A DNA stretch of 64,000 nt from Talpa occidentalis (Eukaryota > Chordata > Mammalia > Eulipotyphla > Talpidae), in contig NW_023604295.1 in assembly GCF_014898055.3 (NCBI RefSeq), forward strand, positions 67,047,730 through 67,111,729, given 5' to 3'. Of the stretch, positions 33,565-43,257 are shown in pieces. Below the pieces are notes generated by a model. That model was not told where the DNA came from, did no database searches, and saw only the letters and a list, made by a program, of their open reading frames with translations. Every line of letters starts with the position of its first letter. The first letter of the stretch is position 1. Made by a program: the position numbers and the translations under genes.

Positions 33565-36500
33565 CTACATGAAAAATATATAATAAACATAAAACAAAAC
33601 CTGGTTAACTATCATATCTACTTTCAGTTTGTTCTATTTTAGAGCTAAGTTTTAATGTGTTGATTATAATAGAGGGAAATGCAAGCATATGAATTCATGG
33701 AGCCCACCATGCATAGTGATTTCTTTTCTCAAAAAGGGAAAAATCACTTTAAATTTCCCAGCTTAAACATCTGAAAGCTCAGTAAAAAAAAAGTTAAGGC
33801 TCAACAAAGCCTCTTAATAGTCAATATGAACAGAGAATAATGATTTATATAAACATTTTCTCTTGCTTGAAAATCAAAACCACCAAAATGTATGCTTCAA
33901 ATGGCACACTTGGTTGCATGTAAATTATACCACAATAATGTTGATAATAAATCAAAGTCTTTAAACAGATACTTTTAACATGACTGAAATAGATTATCTT
34001 CTAAAATTTTCATACTTTCATTTTTTTTTAAGGTAAATGTTAATGCAAAAAGAAACCTGACAGGTTAGATTTTATTCATCTATGTACAACAGAACATCAT
34101 AACCTCTCATTTAGAGACCTTATATTTATTAAGCATTAGTTACTGAATATAGTGGGCACTGTACAGAGGTGCTATTTTCTTCTATGCCTTATGATAAAGA
34201 TTCTATGCATGCTTTATATGTAAAGAAAATAAGACTCAGAAAGATCAAAGTACTTGCTTATGTATACGTAAACATCAGACCTTAATTTGAAATCACATGT
34301 GTATGATTTCAAAGTCAACATTCTTTTCAGTACATTAAGGAAGTTCTTAAAAGATTCTTTACTAATATGAAGGGTAACTCAAACTGTAAAACTTTATTAA
34401 TTCAAAGTATATGGTGTTCAAAAACTTGCAAATTAGAATTTATTCAATCAATATTTAAATATTCAGACTATTTAAAATGTACTGTGGAGATACAAAGAAA
34501 TAGGAATAGCAAGCATTAGTCAGAGGAATTACTAAACCGCTTTTTTCTAATTAAAAAAAAAAGCCAAATGTAAAATATATTTACATTTCTACCATGAAAT
34601 CTTTGCAACTAAATACCAAAGAAAGTCTTCGAGATGAGAAAGGACTTAGAGCTGCCTTCTTTTACCAAGGAAAAAAATTAGAAAACTGGAGGCTTGATGA
34701 GAACTAAAATGATTCTGCAGTTTATTCATTCTCTTTAAAAATCCAATAGTCCTCATTTGATAAGGGTATAAAGACATTTTTTCTCCTCACAAATCAATTG
34801 ATTATTTCACATATATCAATAAATGTCAGAAATATTTTAATTGCTTTACTGGATGCAAAGGATCCCATGTAAAGCTAAAATTATTTAAAAAAAGTACAAT
34901 ATTACTAACCATCTTAACCCAAATTAAGATTATTTCAAGAGTTTCAGAAAGCTCTACATTAAGAGTATTACTATAAGATCTACTTTACCTGTTGAAAGAA
35001 TCTAATGTCCTTTGTCTGCACTGGCTCTGGTGTTTCCTTCAATTTCAGTGGCAATTGCTTTTTCCAGTAATCTTTTGCATGTTGAATAAGATTGTGTTTT
35101 TCAGTAGCCGGAGGTATAATTAGCCCCTGTGTGGCCAAGTACTTAAATATGACTTCTCGGTGGACTTTTCTGCGCTTCAAAAGTTCTTCTGCACTTTGAC
35201 TATATGCTACTATTGCATGAATGGCATCTAGAAAAAAGTTGTAAAGATTAACAGGAAATCATTAGTTTCTTGTAAATTTGTTAAGCATCAGCAGAAATTC
35301 TATCAAATAATATGTACAGACTCTGGCATTACTGCTTTTGCATGAGCTGAACATTGCTAAAAAAACATGAAGCATGTTATCTCAGGTTTGGGCTTTTTTT
35401 TAAAAGTTCCTTTTGCTCTAGGGCCTCCCAGGTGGTGGCGCAGCGGGTTGAGCAAAGCGCTGTATAGCTGTTCTCAGCCTCTGTAGCAAGGGTTCGATTC
35501 CCAGCCGGCCAGGGAGAGTCCCACATGGCACGGCAGACCTCTCTTGTGCTTCTGCTGCTCCCCTCAGCAGTGCTTTAGGTCCATCTGCCTGTTCTGCTCC
35601 CCGCTCTGTCTTTGGTGAATCCTCTCTCCCTCCCGTGCCTCTGGCCTGTACCCCAGCTATTGTATAAATAAAAATTAAATCTTTAAAAAAAAATTCCTTT
35701 TGTTTTAAACTCCCTTACTTAAAAAAACCCTCTATTTCACTTCTCATAAGACTGAAATTTCAGCATTTCTTTTTAAGAACAAAAAATTGAGTCTGAGGAA
35801 GGAGTTTTTTTCTCTAACAATGCCAATGGACCTAAGTTATTTTTTCATTGTTGAAAAGTCTAAGTACACCCCTAAACAACCGAGTATTTTTTTTTTAATT
35901 ATTTGAATGTTCAATATACCCTTCTACAATCAAATGTTCACTTATTCCTGAGATATTCCTATATCTTAGCTATATATTCCTATATCTTAGTTTACTGTAT
36001 GTATCCAATTACAAACACTATTAACTTCCATCATTCCCCTACTTCAGAGAGGAAAACAGCATGAGCATTATGTGAAGTTTACAGCGGGGAAGACACCATG
36101 AGCGAACACTGAATTTATGGGTCCATATTAAAAGCACTGAATCAGAATGTGAATTTTAATAAGATCTCTAAAGGATTCATGAGCACATTAAAGTTTGAGA
36201 AGCTCAGTTCTAGAATATGTGCCTAGGAATAATCAAATCTTTCATTTTAGGAGATAATGTCAAATGTGATTTCCAAAGTGATAGTTTAATTTTAAACTTA
36301 AGACAGTTGTCAGTTACTTCATATAATTACTAACACTTGAAGTTTATATTGGTAGTTTTTTGCTCATCTGGTACATAAATATCTTGTGGTTTTGATTTTC
36401 ATTTCACTGTTTATTCTAAAGAGGCTGACTCTCTTTTCTTATTCTTATTGTCTCTTCAAATTATTTAAATTTTTTTCTACCAGAGTTTCTCTCTTTGCTT

Positions 36501-37607
36501 TTATATCTACTATCAGTTGAAAGAAGCAGTTTTATTTACCAGAATTTTAAATTCACATTCATCAATAGGTGATTAGCATGCAAAACAAATGCTAAAAAAT
36601 AATTTTTTTTGGTCTAAATTTTTAGAAAGTTCTTTTTTAATGCTCATGCTTCAAAGTTTGAAATGAATGCTTTTCTTAAGTGGTAAAAAAAAAAAAATGT
36701 AAATTTCACACTTAAAAGCAGAGAAATATCGTTTTAGAAGGCAGAACCTTTTGTAGATACTAAAGTCAAATACTAACATGGGTGTCTGGATTTTTCACAT
36801 TATAATATAAAATGTTGCACGTTTAAAATAAGAAAAAAATTAGCCACCTAATTTACAAAATGACATAAATGCTTTAGCTGCTCATTATACATTTTTACAC
36901 AAACTATTGTAGTTAACCACCAGCTAAGTATTAACAATCATTGAAATCTACCGAAATATTTGACGCTCAGAGTAATGGGTTCCTATTACACAAAATTATA
37001 TCAGGAAAGAAAAGTGAATGTAAAAACAGACAGAGATTTAAACTATCTGCTCTTTATTACACAGTACGTTGTTTCACCTAGAATACGTGTTTGTTATTCT
37101 CCTTGGCACGAAAAAAAAAAAAAAAGCGGCTGACAAGCCTCTGGGAATCGAAACTTAAAAAAGAAAATACCCTGGCTATCCGGAAACTTTGAAAAAGTTA
37201 TTATTCACGTATTCTGAATCTTCGAAACACAAGCATCTTGGTCGTAACATTCAGGAAATGAAACCTAAAGGCAGGTCTTTTCAATACCTTCACCTCCCCC
37301 AGGGGCGACGCGCTGGGGGGACGCCGGAGGCTGTGCGGGAAGCTTCAAGGCCTGGAGCCGGGCGGTGGCCCCAGATTCCCAGGGGTTCCGCCCCAGATGG
37401 CGCGGACCCCCCCCCCCCCCCCGCTCCACTCCCAGGCTCCCGCAGCCAGGGGCCCGGGTGACGCCCGCGTTTACCCTCACCTTCGCGGTCCTCAGGCTGC
37501 ACCAGGCGGTTGGTGACGGTGTCGCACAGGGCCTTGATCTCGTCGTTGTCCAGTAGGCTTAGCAGGTTTTGACAGCCCTTCTTTTCTGTGACGCTGAGCC
37601 CCGACAT
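32884..37607 (-). CDS. C3orf38: C3orf38 orthologue, three coding exons
   Basis: Joined exons 37607-37481, 35227-34989 and 33564-32884 give an uninterrupted 348-residue protein, [16 protein letters not shown] to [11 protein letters not shown] recognise the vertebrate C3orf38 family (DUF4518), a poorly characterised, largely conserved protein sometimes linked to apoptosis; its biochemical function is unknown. All splice sites are GT-AG with phases 1 and 0 that fit. The N-terminal third is helical and charged ([20 protein letters not shown]). The C-terminal two thirds hold the conserved globular part ([52 protein letters not shown]), with no signal peptide or membrane segment. The start codon lies in a CpG island. 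In human it lies next to ZNF654, in the same order and orientation as here. Confidence 0.95.
33565..34988 (-). other. C3orf38 intron 2
   Basis: 1.4 kb, AT-rich, with one antisense MIR-like fragment at 34110-34335 and nothing else recognised. Confidence 0.85.
34110..34335 (-). repeat. MIR-like fragment (antisense)
   Basis: TTATTAAGCATTAGTTACTG, GGGCACTGTACAGAGG, AAATAAGACTCAGAAAGATC and AAAGTACTTGCTTATG follow the order of a reverse-oriented MIR, heavily diverged. Confidence 0.55.
34989..35227 (-). CDS. C3orf38: C3orf38 coding exon 2
   Basis: 239 bp. Acceptor TTTTTTCTAG|AT and donor CAACAG|GTAAAG. It starts by completing an Asp codon (G|AT) and reads [20 protein letters not shown] to DIRFFQQ. 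Confidence 0.95.
35421..35693 (+). mobile_element. tRNA-derived SINE in C3orf38 intron 1
   Basis: GGGCCTCCCAGGTGGTGGCG, GGGTTCGATTCCCAGCCGG, CCCCTCAGCAGTGC and an AAATCTTTAAAA tail. Target-site duplication TTCCTTTTG at 35407-35415 and 35694-35702. Antisense to the host gene. Confidence 0.93.
37407..37422. repeat. Homopolymeric C16 tract
   Basis: Sixteen consecutive C on the plus strand, G on the C3orf38 sense strand, inside the CpG island about 60 bp into intron 1. Likely length-variable and prone to assembly error. Confidence 0.9.
37481..37607 (-). CDS. C3orf38: C3orf38 coding exon 1
   Basis: 127 bp of coding sequence from ATG (context GTCGAGATGT) to donor GAAG|GTGAGG, ending in phase 1. 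Encodes 42 residues plus one base, inside the CpG island. Confidence 0.93.
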
Positions 37608-37672
37608 CTCGACCCCCAGGAACGGGGGTCAGGGCAAAGCCACTACCGTCGCCCCTTCAGGCCCACAGGGCT

Positions 37673-37686
37673 GGCGCCTAGGCAAC
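37673..37686 (+). promoter_or_regulatory. Candidate RFX X-box
   Basis: GGCGCCTAGGCAAC fits the X-box pattern GTNRCC-NN-RGYAAC with one mismatch at position 2. It lies 66-79 bp upstream of the C3orf38 ATG. Confidence 0.5.
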
Positions 37687-37690
37687 AGAC

Positions 37691-37700
37691 ACCGGAAGTG
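37691..37700 (+). promoter_or_regulatory. Candidate ETS/GABP site 1
   Basis: ACCGGAAGTG is an exact ETS consensus, 84 bp upstream of the C3orf38 ATG and 5 bp beyond the X-box. GABP-type sites are enriched in bidirectional CpG promoters. Confidence 0.7.
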
Positions 37701-37750
37701 CCTTTCCCGAAGTGCGCCGCCAAAGGGCCTCGGGTATTCCAGACCCCCCG

Positions 37751-37760
37751 AGCGGAAGTG
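37751..37760 (+). promoter_or_regulatory. Candidate ETS/GABP site 2
   Basis: AGCGGAAGTG, same orientation as site 1 and 60 bp from it (start to start). Confidence 0.6.
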
Positions 37761-38600
37761 GTCGCCGAAGAGGTAACTTGTGGAAACGCGGGGCTCCGAC
37801 TTGTCGTTCCGAGCTAGTCGGGACGCGGCGGAATCCCACGGATCTCCCTTTAGGGAAGCACCGCGTTTATGTGGAAAACATCGGCTTTCCGCAAGCGATC
37901 TGGTGGCGGTAAGCGAAGCCCTGAGCTCCTTAGGAATCCCTTCCTCAAAACAGCGCAGGGGAGGACTGCGCAAGTGCAGGTGCGTGGAAAAGCGGCGGCC
38001 GCTCCTCGCCCCCACGCACGCCGAGCTCCCGTGATGCCGCGGGGCGGGCCCGTGGAGGCGCCACCTCCTCCCGCGGCCCGGCCCCCAGGTGCCCGAGCAT
38101 CCTCAGTGGTCACTTCTGAATTGGGTGAACTTGTAGTTCGGTATCCTTAAATTATATTGGGCTGAAATAATTTGGCTTTGGTGAACATAAAGTTAAGGGG
38201 GAAAATCACCTATACGCTCCACGCCCGTGCTGACGCGAACCAGCTGGAATCGAAATGTTTCCCGTCTGGTCCTCGCCGCCTTGGCATTAGGCGAGGCGAT
38301 ACTGTGAGCAGATTAAAGTTGGGGACTCTGGAAGCCAGATTTCCAGGGTTCTGCGGCTTCATTTACCTACTGTGACCGTGGGGGAGATTTTTAGCCTTTC
38401 TCTTCCTCTGTTTACTATCTCGAAATGGATTTCGTAAATCTAGTAGCGACACCAACCTCGGAAGGGCGGGGTGGTGAGTGGGTGGGGCCAAAAGTTCTGG
38501 AGCTTAGAGCTCGATCTGAGTGGAGCAATACACATTCCCGCCAGGGAAATGGCTATTCTGCTAGATTAAGCCTGCTGTGCAATCAGACTTGTCACTTGCG

Positions 38601-39391
38601 TCTGTCTCCATTTTTTGGGCCAAGTTTTAGATGTGTTAAAACTTAATGAGGGTATTGCCGTTGAGTAACTGAAATGTACACGTCCGCTGATTAAAAAGAT
38701 ATTACAGCTAAATATCAGTCATAAAATACACTGTAAATACCTTTAAAACAAGGCTTCCATAATATCGTTGAACCAGTTTTTCAGTGGATGTTACTTGGGG
38801 TATATCATTTACTCAACAGATACCAGATCTTTTTTCATTAAACATTATTAATCTATGCCTACTATGCTAGGTGTTGAAGATCCTGAGAAATGACACAGAA
38901 TCTCCTTCAGGGAACTCTTGGGAATGTTGCAAGTAGCCATGACAGGTAAGTGCTCATAATTCAGGTGTGGGACTACATGGAAGGAATGCTCAACTTTCTC
39001 TTTTATATTTTAAATATGTATTTATTGATCAACAAGCTACTTGCCAGTTACTGTTCTCTGTGTTGAGAAGAAATGTCAATCCTTTGGTGCTTAGTGGAAG
39101 GAAACAGTTACAATAAACATAAAAAAGCTATATACTATGCCAGGAAATGCTGGAGAAAATAGGAAGGTGGAGAGGATATTGCCATTTTATAGAGGCTGTC
39201 AAGAAAGGCTTTTCTAAGTGACATTGAAGGAAAGACTAGAAGAAAGTGAGAAAGTGAACCACAGAAGACTGTCCTAAGAGACAATAGAGGTTCTACAGAA
39301 AAGTAGTGTTTGGAAAATAGGAAGGAGGGCAAGGAGGCTAGTAAGAAGGAAGTAATGAGGTTAGAGTTGCAGTCAAGATTGAGATACAACA
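38601..39391. other. Intergenic, no gene seen
   Basis: Non-coding. A diverged ancient repeat beginning around 38815 (CAGATACC...TGCCTACTATGCTAGG...) extends to about 39330; I cannot name the family. Confidence 0.45.
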
Positions 39392-39590
39392 GGGTTTACG
39401 AACAGTGACACTTTTTGACATTATGAACTGGATAATTCTTTTTTATGCATTAGCAACATCCCTACCCTGTACCCACTAGATGTCAGTAGCATCTTCTACA
39501 CTTTGTTGATACCGTTGTGACTACCAAAAATAGCTACAATTTGCCAAGTTTCTAGAAGTAATTCACCCTTAGATAGGAACCACTAACAGA
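39392..39590 (-). repeat. MER5A-like hAT-Charlie element (antisense)
   Basis: GGGTTTACGAACAGTGACAC, GACATTATGAACTGGATAAT, GCAACATCCCTACCCTGTAC, CACTAGATGTCAGTAGCA, CTACCAAAAATAGC and a GATAGGAACCACTAA end match the reverse complement of MER5A in order. Confidence 0.75.
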
Positions 39591-39724
39591 GCCACCTGTC
39601 CATAAGTGCCTTCTGAGATGATGAAAATAATATCCGTGCTTCCCAATTCAGGTGGGTTTTGCATTCTTAGGATGTGGCTGGTATACTGAGAAACTGAATT
39701 TTAAATTTTATTTGAATTTTAATT

Positions 39725-40002
39725 GTTTTTTTTTTTTAAGATTTATTTATGCATACAAGAACTGGGTGTAGACCAGAGGTGTTGAGGGGGGGCGGTGAGA
39801 GGATTCACCAGAGATAATGGGGAACAGAACAGGCAGAACTACTGAAGTATACTGCTGAGGGGAGAAGCCAGTGAGATAGGAGGGGTCTGCTGTGCCATGT
39901 GGGTTGCTCCCTGGCCAGCCAGGGATCTAACTTGTGCTGCCATGCTTGGTGATAGCTTGATAGTGCTGTCTCTTTAACTCCTGTGCCACCAGGGTGGCCC
40001 CC
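39725..40002 (-). mobile_element. tRNA-derived SINE (antisense)
   Basis: Poly(T), AAGATTTATTTATGCATAC, the 'GGGTTGCTCCCTGGCC' variant body, and a GCCACCAGGGTGGCCCC end. Target-site duplication TGAATTTTAATT at 39713-39724 and 40003-40014. Confidence 0.93.
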
Positions 40003-40189
40003 TGAATTTTAATTATTTTTTAAAAATTTTTTAATTTTATATATTTTTTTACATAATAACCATGTGTGGTTAGTAGCTAATGTACTAGATAGTACAGTTC
40101 TAGAATCTTACAAACTTATTCATAAAGACTTTGATTTTTATTTTTCACCTATCTTCATTTTCTGTTACTTTCGATTTCTTATTCCAGAC

Positions 40190-40557
40190 TGCTCATAATG
40201 GTTCCCATGCTGTTTATTCCTTAAACTTACCATGGAGATCTCTGAGCCTCTGCCCTTGCTATTTTGCTTGGCATATTCTTCCTTTAGATATGTGAATGGC
40301 TATCTTGCCCCTATTTCATTCAGGTAGAGAGAAAACTTACTTTATCAAGGAGGCCTTCTCTCATTGTCCTGTTTAAATCACTACCATTGATTCCATGGCT
40401 TCCTGATACCTTTCTACCCACCTTTCATCATAGCTCCTATACTGTGTTTATTGCCCTCTAGTAAAATGTGAGCTCTGTAAGCCTGAGATTTTTTTTTTTC
40501 ATTCCCTATTACAGAGCCTGGTGCATAATAGGTATGAAATAAATATTTGTTGAATGA
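40190..40557 (+). repeat. LINE-2 3' end
   Basis: AAGGAGGCCTTCTCTCATTG, TAGTAAAATGTGAGCTCTGT, ACAGAGCCTGGTGCATAATA and GAAATAAATATTTGTTGAAT are the L2 3' end motifs in order. Confidence 0.85.
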
Positions 40558-42822
40558 GTTGGAAAGCCACTAGAGGATTTTATACTGAGGAATGGCATGA
40601 TCTGATTTGCTTCAATGATTAAAGAATCATTTTCGCTACTGGTATGAAGAGCAGACTGAAAAAGGACAAGGGTAGAGACAGACAGCAATCCTATTTAGGC
40701 AATTTTTGTACCTGCATAATATGAGGGAAATGGGTGGCTTCAGTTAAATGCAGAGGAATTGATAACCAAGTTCCGGATTACTACAAACTTTTGGTTTGGG
40801 CGGTTGAAATTGTTTACTATGAGGAAGACTGGGAGAAGTAGGAGGAGGATTCAAAGGAGAGGTCATAAGTTATCCAGAGGAACCCATTTTCTGGAGAAAT
40901 TAAGAGGAGAATTGGGGGGGAGGGTGACAAAGGGAGGATGGAGAGAGGTTAAAGAATTACAGGTAAAATGCATAGAGTAAAACAGCATGGCTGTTTCAGC
41001 TAGAGCCAAAGATAGTACAGGAACTATAACCTGAAAATATAATTTAGTAAAATCCTAGCAAGATCCTTCAGACTTCATGATTAAAGCTTGCAAAAACAAC
41101 TCTTTTAACAGTTGTGAAAGTCTGAGTTCATTGGGACATACTTAATTGCTTAAAATTCTACTCTATTTTGAATAAAACTGTTTTCCAACATCTCTTTAGC
41201 TATTCCCTTAAGTGATATTATAGTAGTTTCACTTACTGAGTACTTTCTGAGAAAGAAGTTCCATAGATTAGAGTGGTTTGTGTATTATTTCCCCTGTTAA
41301 AATATCCATTCACTCAGCAGTAGTTATTTAAGCCCATATTAATAGGGCACTTCTATGATAAGGGTATGAATTTTAGGGAAGCATTTACCCTCTAGTAAAG
41401 TATTAAGAACTGTGGATTTCAAATCTTAGCCTGTATCATCTGGAGGTCTTTAAAAGACACATTTGTTCCTAACTGACCAAAATTTAGCATTTCTAACAAG
41501 TTCTTTGGTGATGAGGATTTTGCTCCTTTGGAACTACACTGTAAGAATCACTGTGAAGATAATAAAGCATCAGTCATTATCCGGGCCATCACCTCTGGCC
41601 CTTTATCTCTGAAATCACTGATCCTCATGCAAATCTGACCTATTTATACTTATTAGGTCCACTTATGCTCTAGACTTGAATGGAAAACTGTATGAAAGAA
41701 TGGAAGCTGCTTGCCATGTGGTTTTAGGACACATCTGTTTTTTCATTTCCACTGTATTTATTACCTGCATGACTTCAGTGGAGTGACTTAGCCTTTCTGA
41801 GCCTTGGTGTCTAAAAAACACAAAGCTCATATCTACCTTTCAAGTTGCTTTGACAGGTAGAGGTAACAGATATAAAGTAACTGATATATAGCAATTTAGT
41901 AAAACTGAAGCCATTTCTTCTCCAGTGTGCAGCATCCATAAATAAGGCATGAACTTAGTTCCCATTTTTAAACATTTTTATTCCATGTTAAATTGGATTG
42001 TCTCCATTTCTGATATTGATATATAGCCAAAACTTCTGTCCCTGGTATCAGTTGATTTTCAAATCCCTATGGATCTTATTTGATGCCATGACAAGAACCT
42101 GATTTGTCTTGAAATTATACGCAATACTTGACGGCTTCTCAGAATTGTTCAAGTTTCAGAAAAGAAAAAGGAACATCTAAATCACCTCAATAACTATCCA
42201 GATACCTCAGTACATTTAGTTAATAGTCTAGGATCCTACAACCATAAATAATACACTGAGACATATAGATCTCAGGTCTAGAATGCTTTAATAAGTTTCT
42301 TCTAGTTTTCAAAGCATTATGTTTGTAATGTATGCAGATCACTGCATTTAACACATCTATTCTTTCATTTGCAGTACTACCTCAACATATCCAAGAGGTT
42401 ATTTTTCTATTTCAGCCCCAATTTTGTTCAGTTGCAAATATAGCAAATAGTATATGGGGGGTTCTTTTGTAAACCAAAGAAGTAGGAACCTTCAGGCCCA
42501 AGGACATCACTTGTAGATAATTAATTAAATTGGCTTAAACATTTCCTCATTGAATTGCTTTTGTAAAGTGATTTTCATTATTTACATCCAAGTTCAAAGT
42601 GACTTCTCAGTCTCAAGCTCCACTAGGAGTGTTTCATCTTTGAAGAATTACCAATGTAGATAAATTTACCTACTCTCTTGCTTTTGAATAGTTCTGATAC
42701 TTGTCTTCCATTTACTAAGTATTGTATCATATTGAAACCATTGACCTGAAATGACTTTAGTAACCAGTATGCTAGCAATTGGTAATTCCTGCATATGAAT
42801 ATTAGCTAAAATAACGTCTACA
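40558..42822. other. Intergenic, repeats only
   Basis: No gene. A MIR at 41765-41905, a MER20-like hAT relic around 41405-41560 and a further ancient repeat just after the L2 (40560-40700) are visible. The ORF at 40759-40980 has no coding support. Confidence 0.5.
41765..41905 (+). repeat. MIR SINE
   Basis: TGACTTCAGTGGAGTGACTT, AGCCTTTCTGAGCCTTGGTG and CTCATATCTACCTTTCAAGT correspond to the MIR core and 3' half. Confidence 0.7.
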
Positions 42823-43046
42823 GGGGCCTCCCTGGGGGCCTAGGGGTTAGTTCAGCACCATCTGAGTTTAATCCCTGGCCAGGGAACTAACCCACTTATG
42901 AAGCAGCAGACCTGTACTGTCTCACCTGCTGCTCCCCCCAGCAGTGTATTTCAGTAAATGCACCTGTTCTGCTCCCCATTCTATGGTGATTCCTCTCACC
43001 CCCACCATACCTCTGGTCTACACCCCAGTTCTCACAAAAAAAAAAA
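42823..43046 (+). mobile_element. tRNA-derived SINE, diverged
   Basis: GGGGCCTCCCTGGGGGCC, GAGTTTAATCCCTGGCCAGG, CCCCAGCAGTGTATTTCAGT and a short A tail. Parts of the head are deleted. No clear target-site duplication, so it is an older copy. Confidence 0.88.
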
Positions 43047-43257
43047 TGTCTTTTTTGTGTGAACTTTGATTTTTTTGTTGTAAGAGTTTACTCAGTATCT
43101 GCATCTTAACTGACATACCTCTTTCTCTTACAATGAGACATAATAGAAATTTCTTGTTTAATATATACAATAAGCCTAATTCTTAATTTAATATATACCT
43201 TAAGCCTAATTTCTTTTGAATTGAAGCAGTGTGCTACATAAAACTGAACACTTCATT

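Larger units (their letters stand above)
35228..37480 (-). other. C3orf38 intron 1
   Basis: 2.25 kb. Contains a SINE at 35421-35693, an old hAT-like relic around 36120-36215 (GCACATTAAAGTTTGAGAAG), and the 16-base C-run at 37407-37422 near the first exon. The first 200 bases after exon 1 are part of the CpG island. Confidence 0.85.
37265..38600. promoter_or_regulatory. CpG island, probable C3orf38/CGGBP1 bidirectional promoter
   Basis: CpG density rises sharply over a 60% AT background and brackets the C3orf38 start. There is no TATA box near the start codon. Two ETS-type sites and an X-box-like site lie within 160 bp upstream of the ATG. In human the C3orf38 and CGGBP1 5' ends are head to head here. 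The plus strand has several good 5' splice donors (37773, 37909, 37978), as expected for a divergent non-coding first exon. The divergent transcript itself is inferred. Confidence 0.75.

Noticed and set aside
37869..38150. CpG-island ORF as a CGGBP1 coding exon
   Set aside because: Composition is that of GC-rich promoter sequence and does not resemble CGGBP1; in human the CGGBP1 coding region lies far away, near the ZNF654 5' end.
40759..40980. 73-residue basic ORF
   Set aside because: Purine-rich sequence after an L2 end, no splice or start context, and no family recognised.
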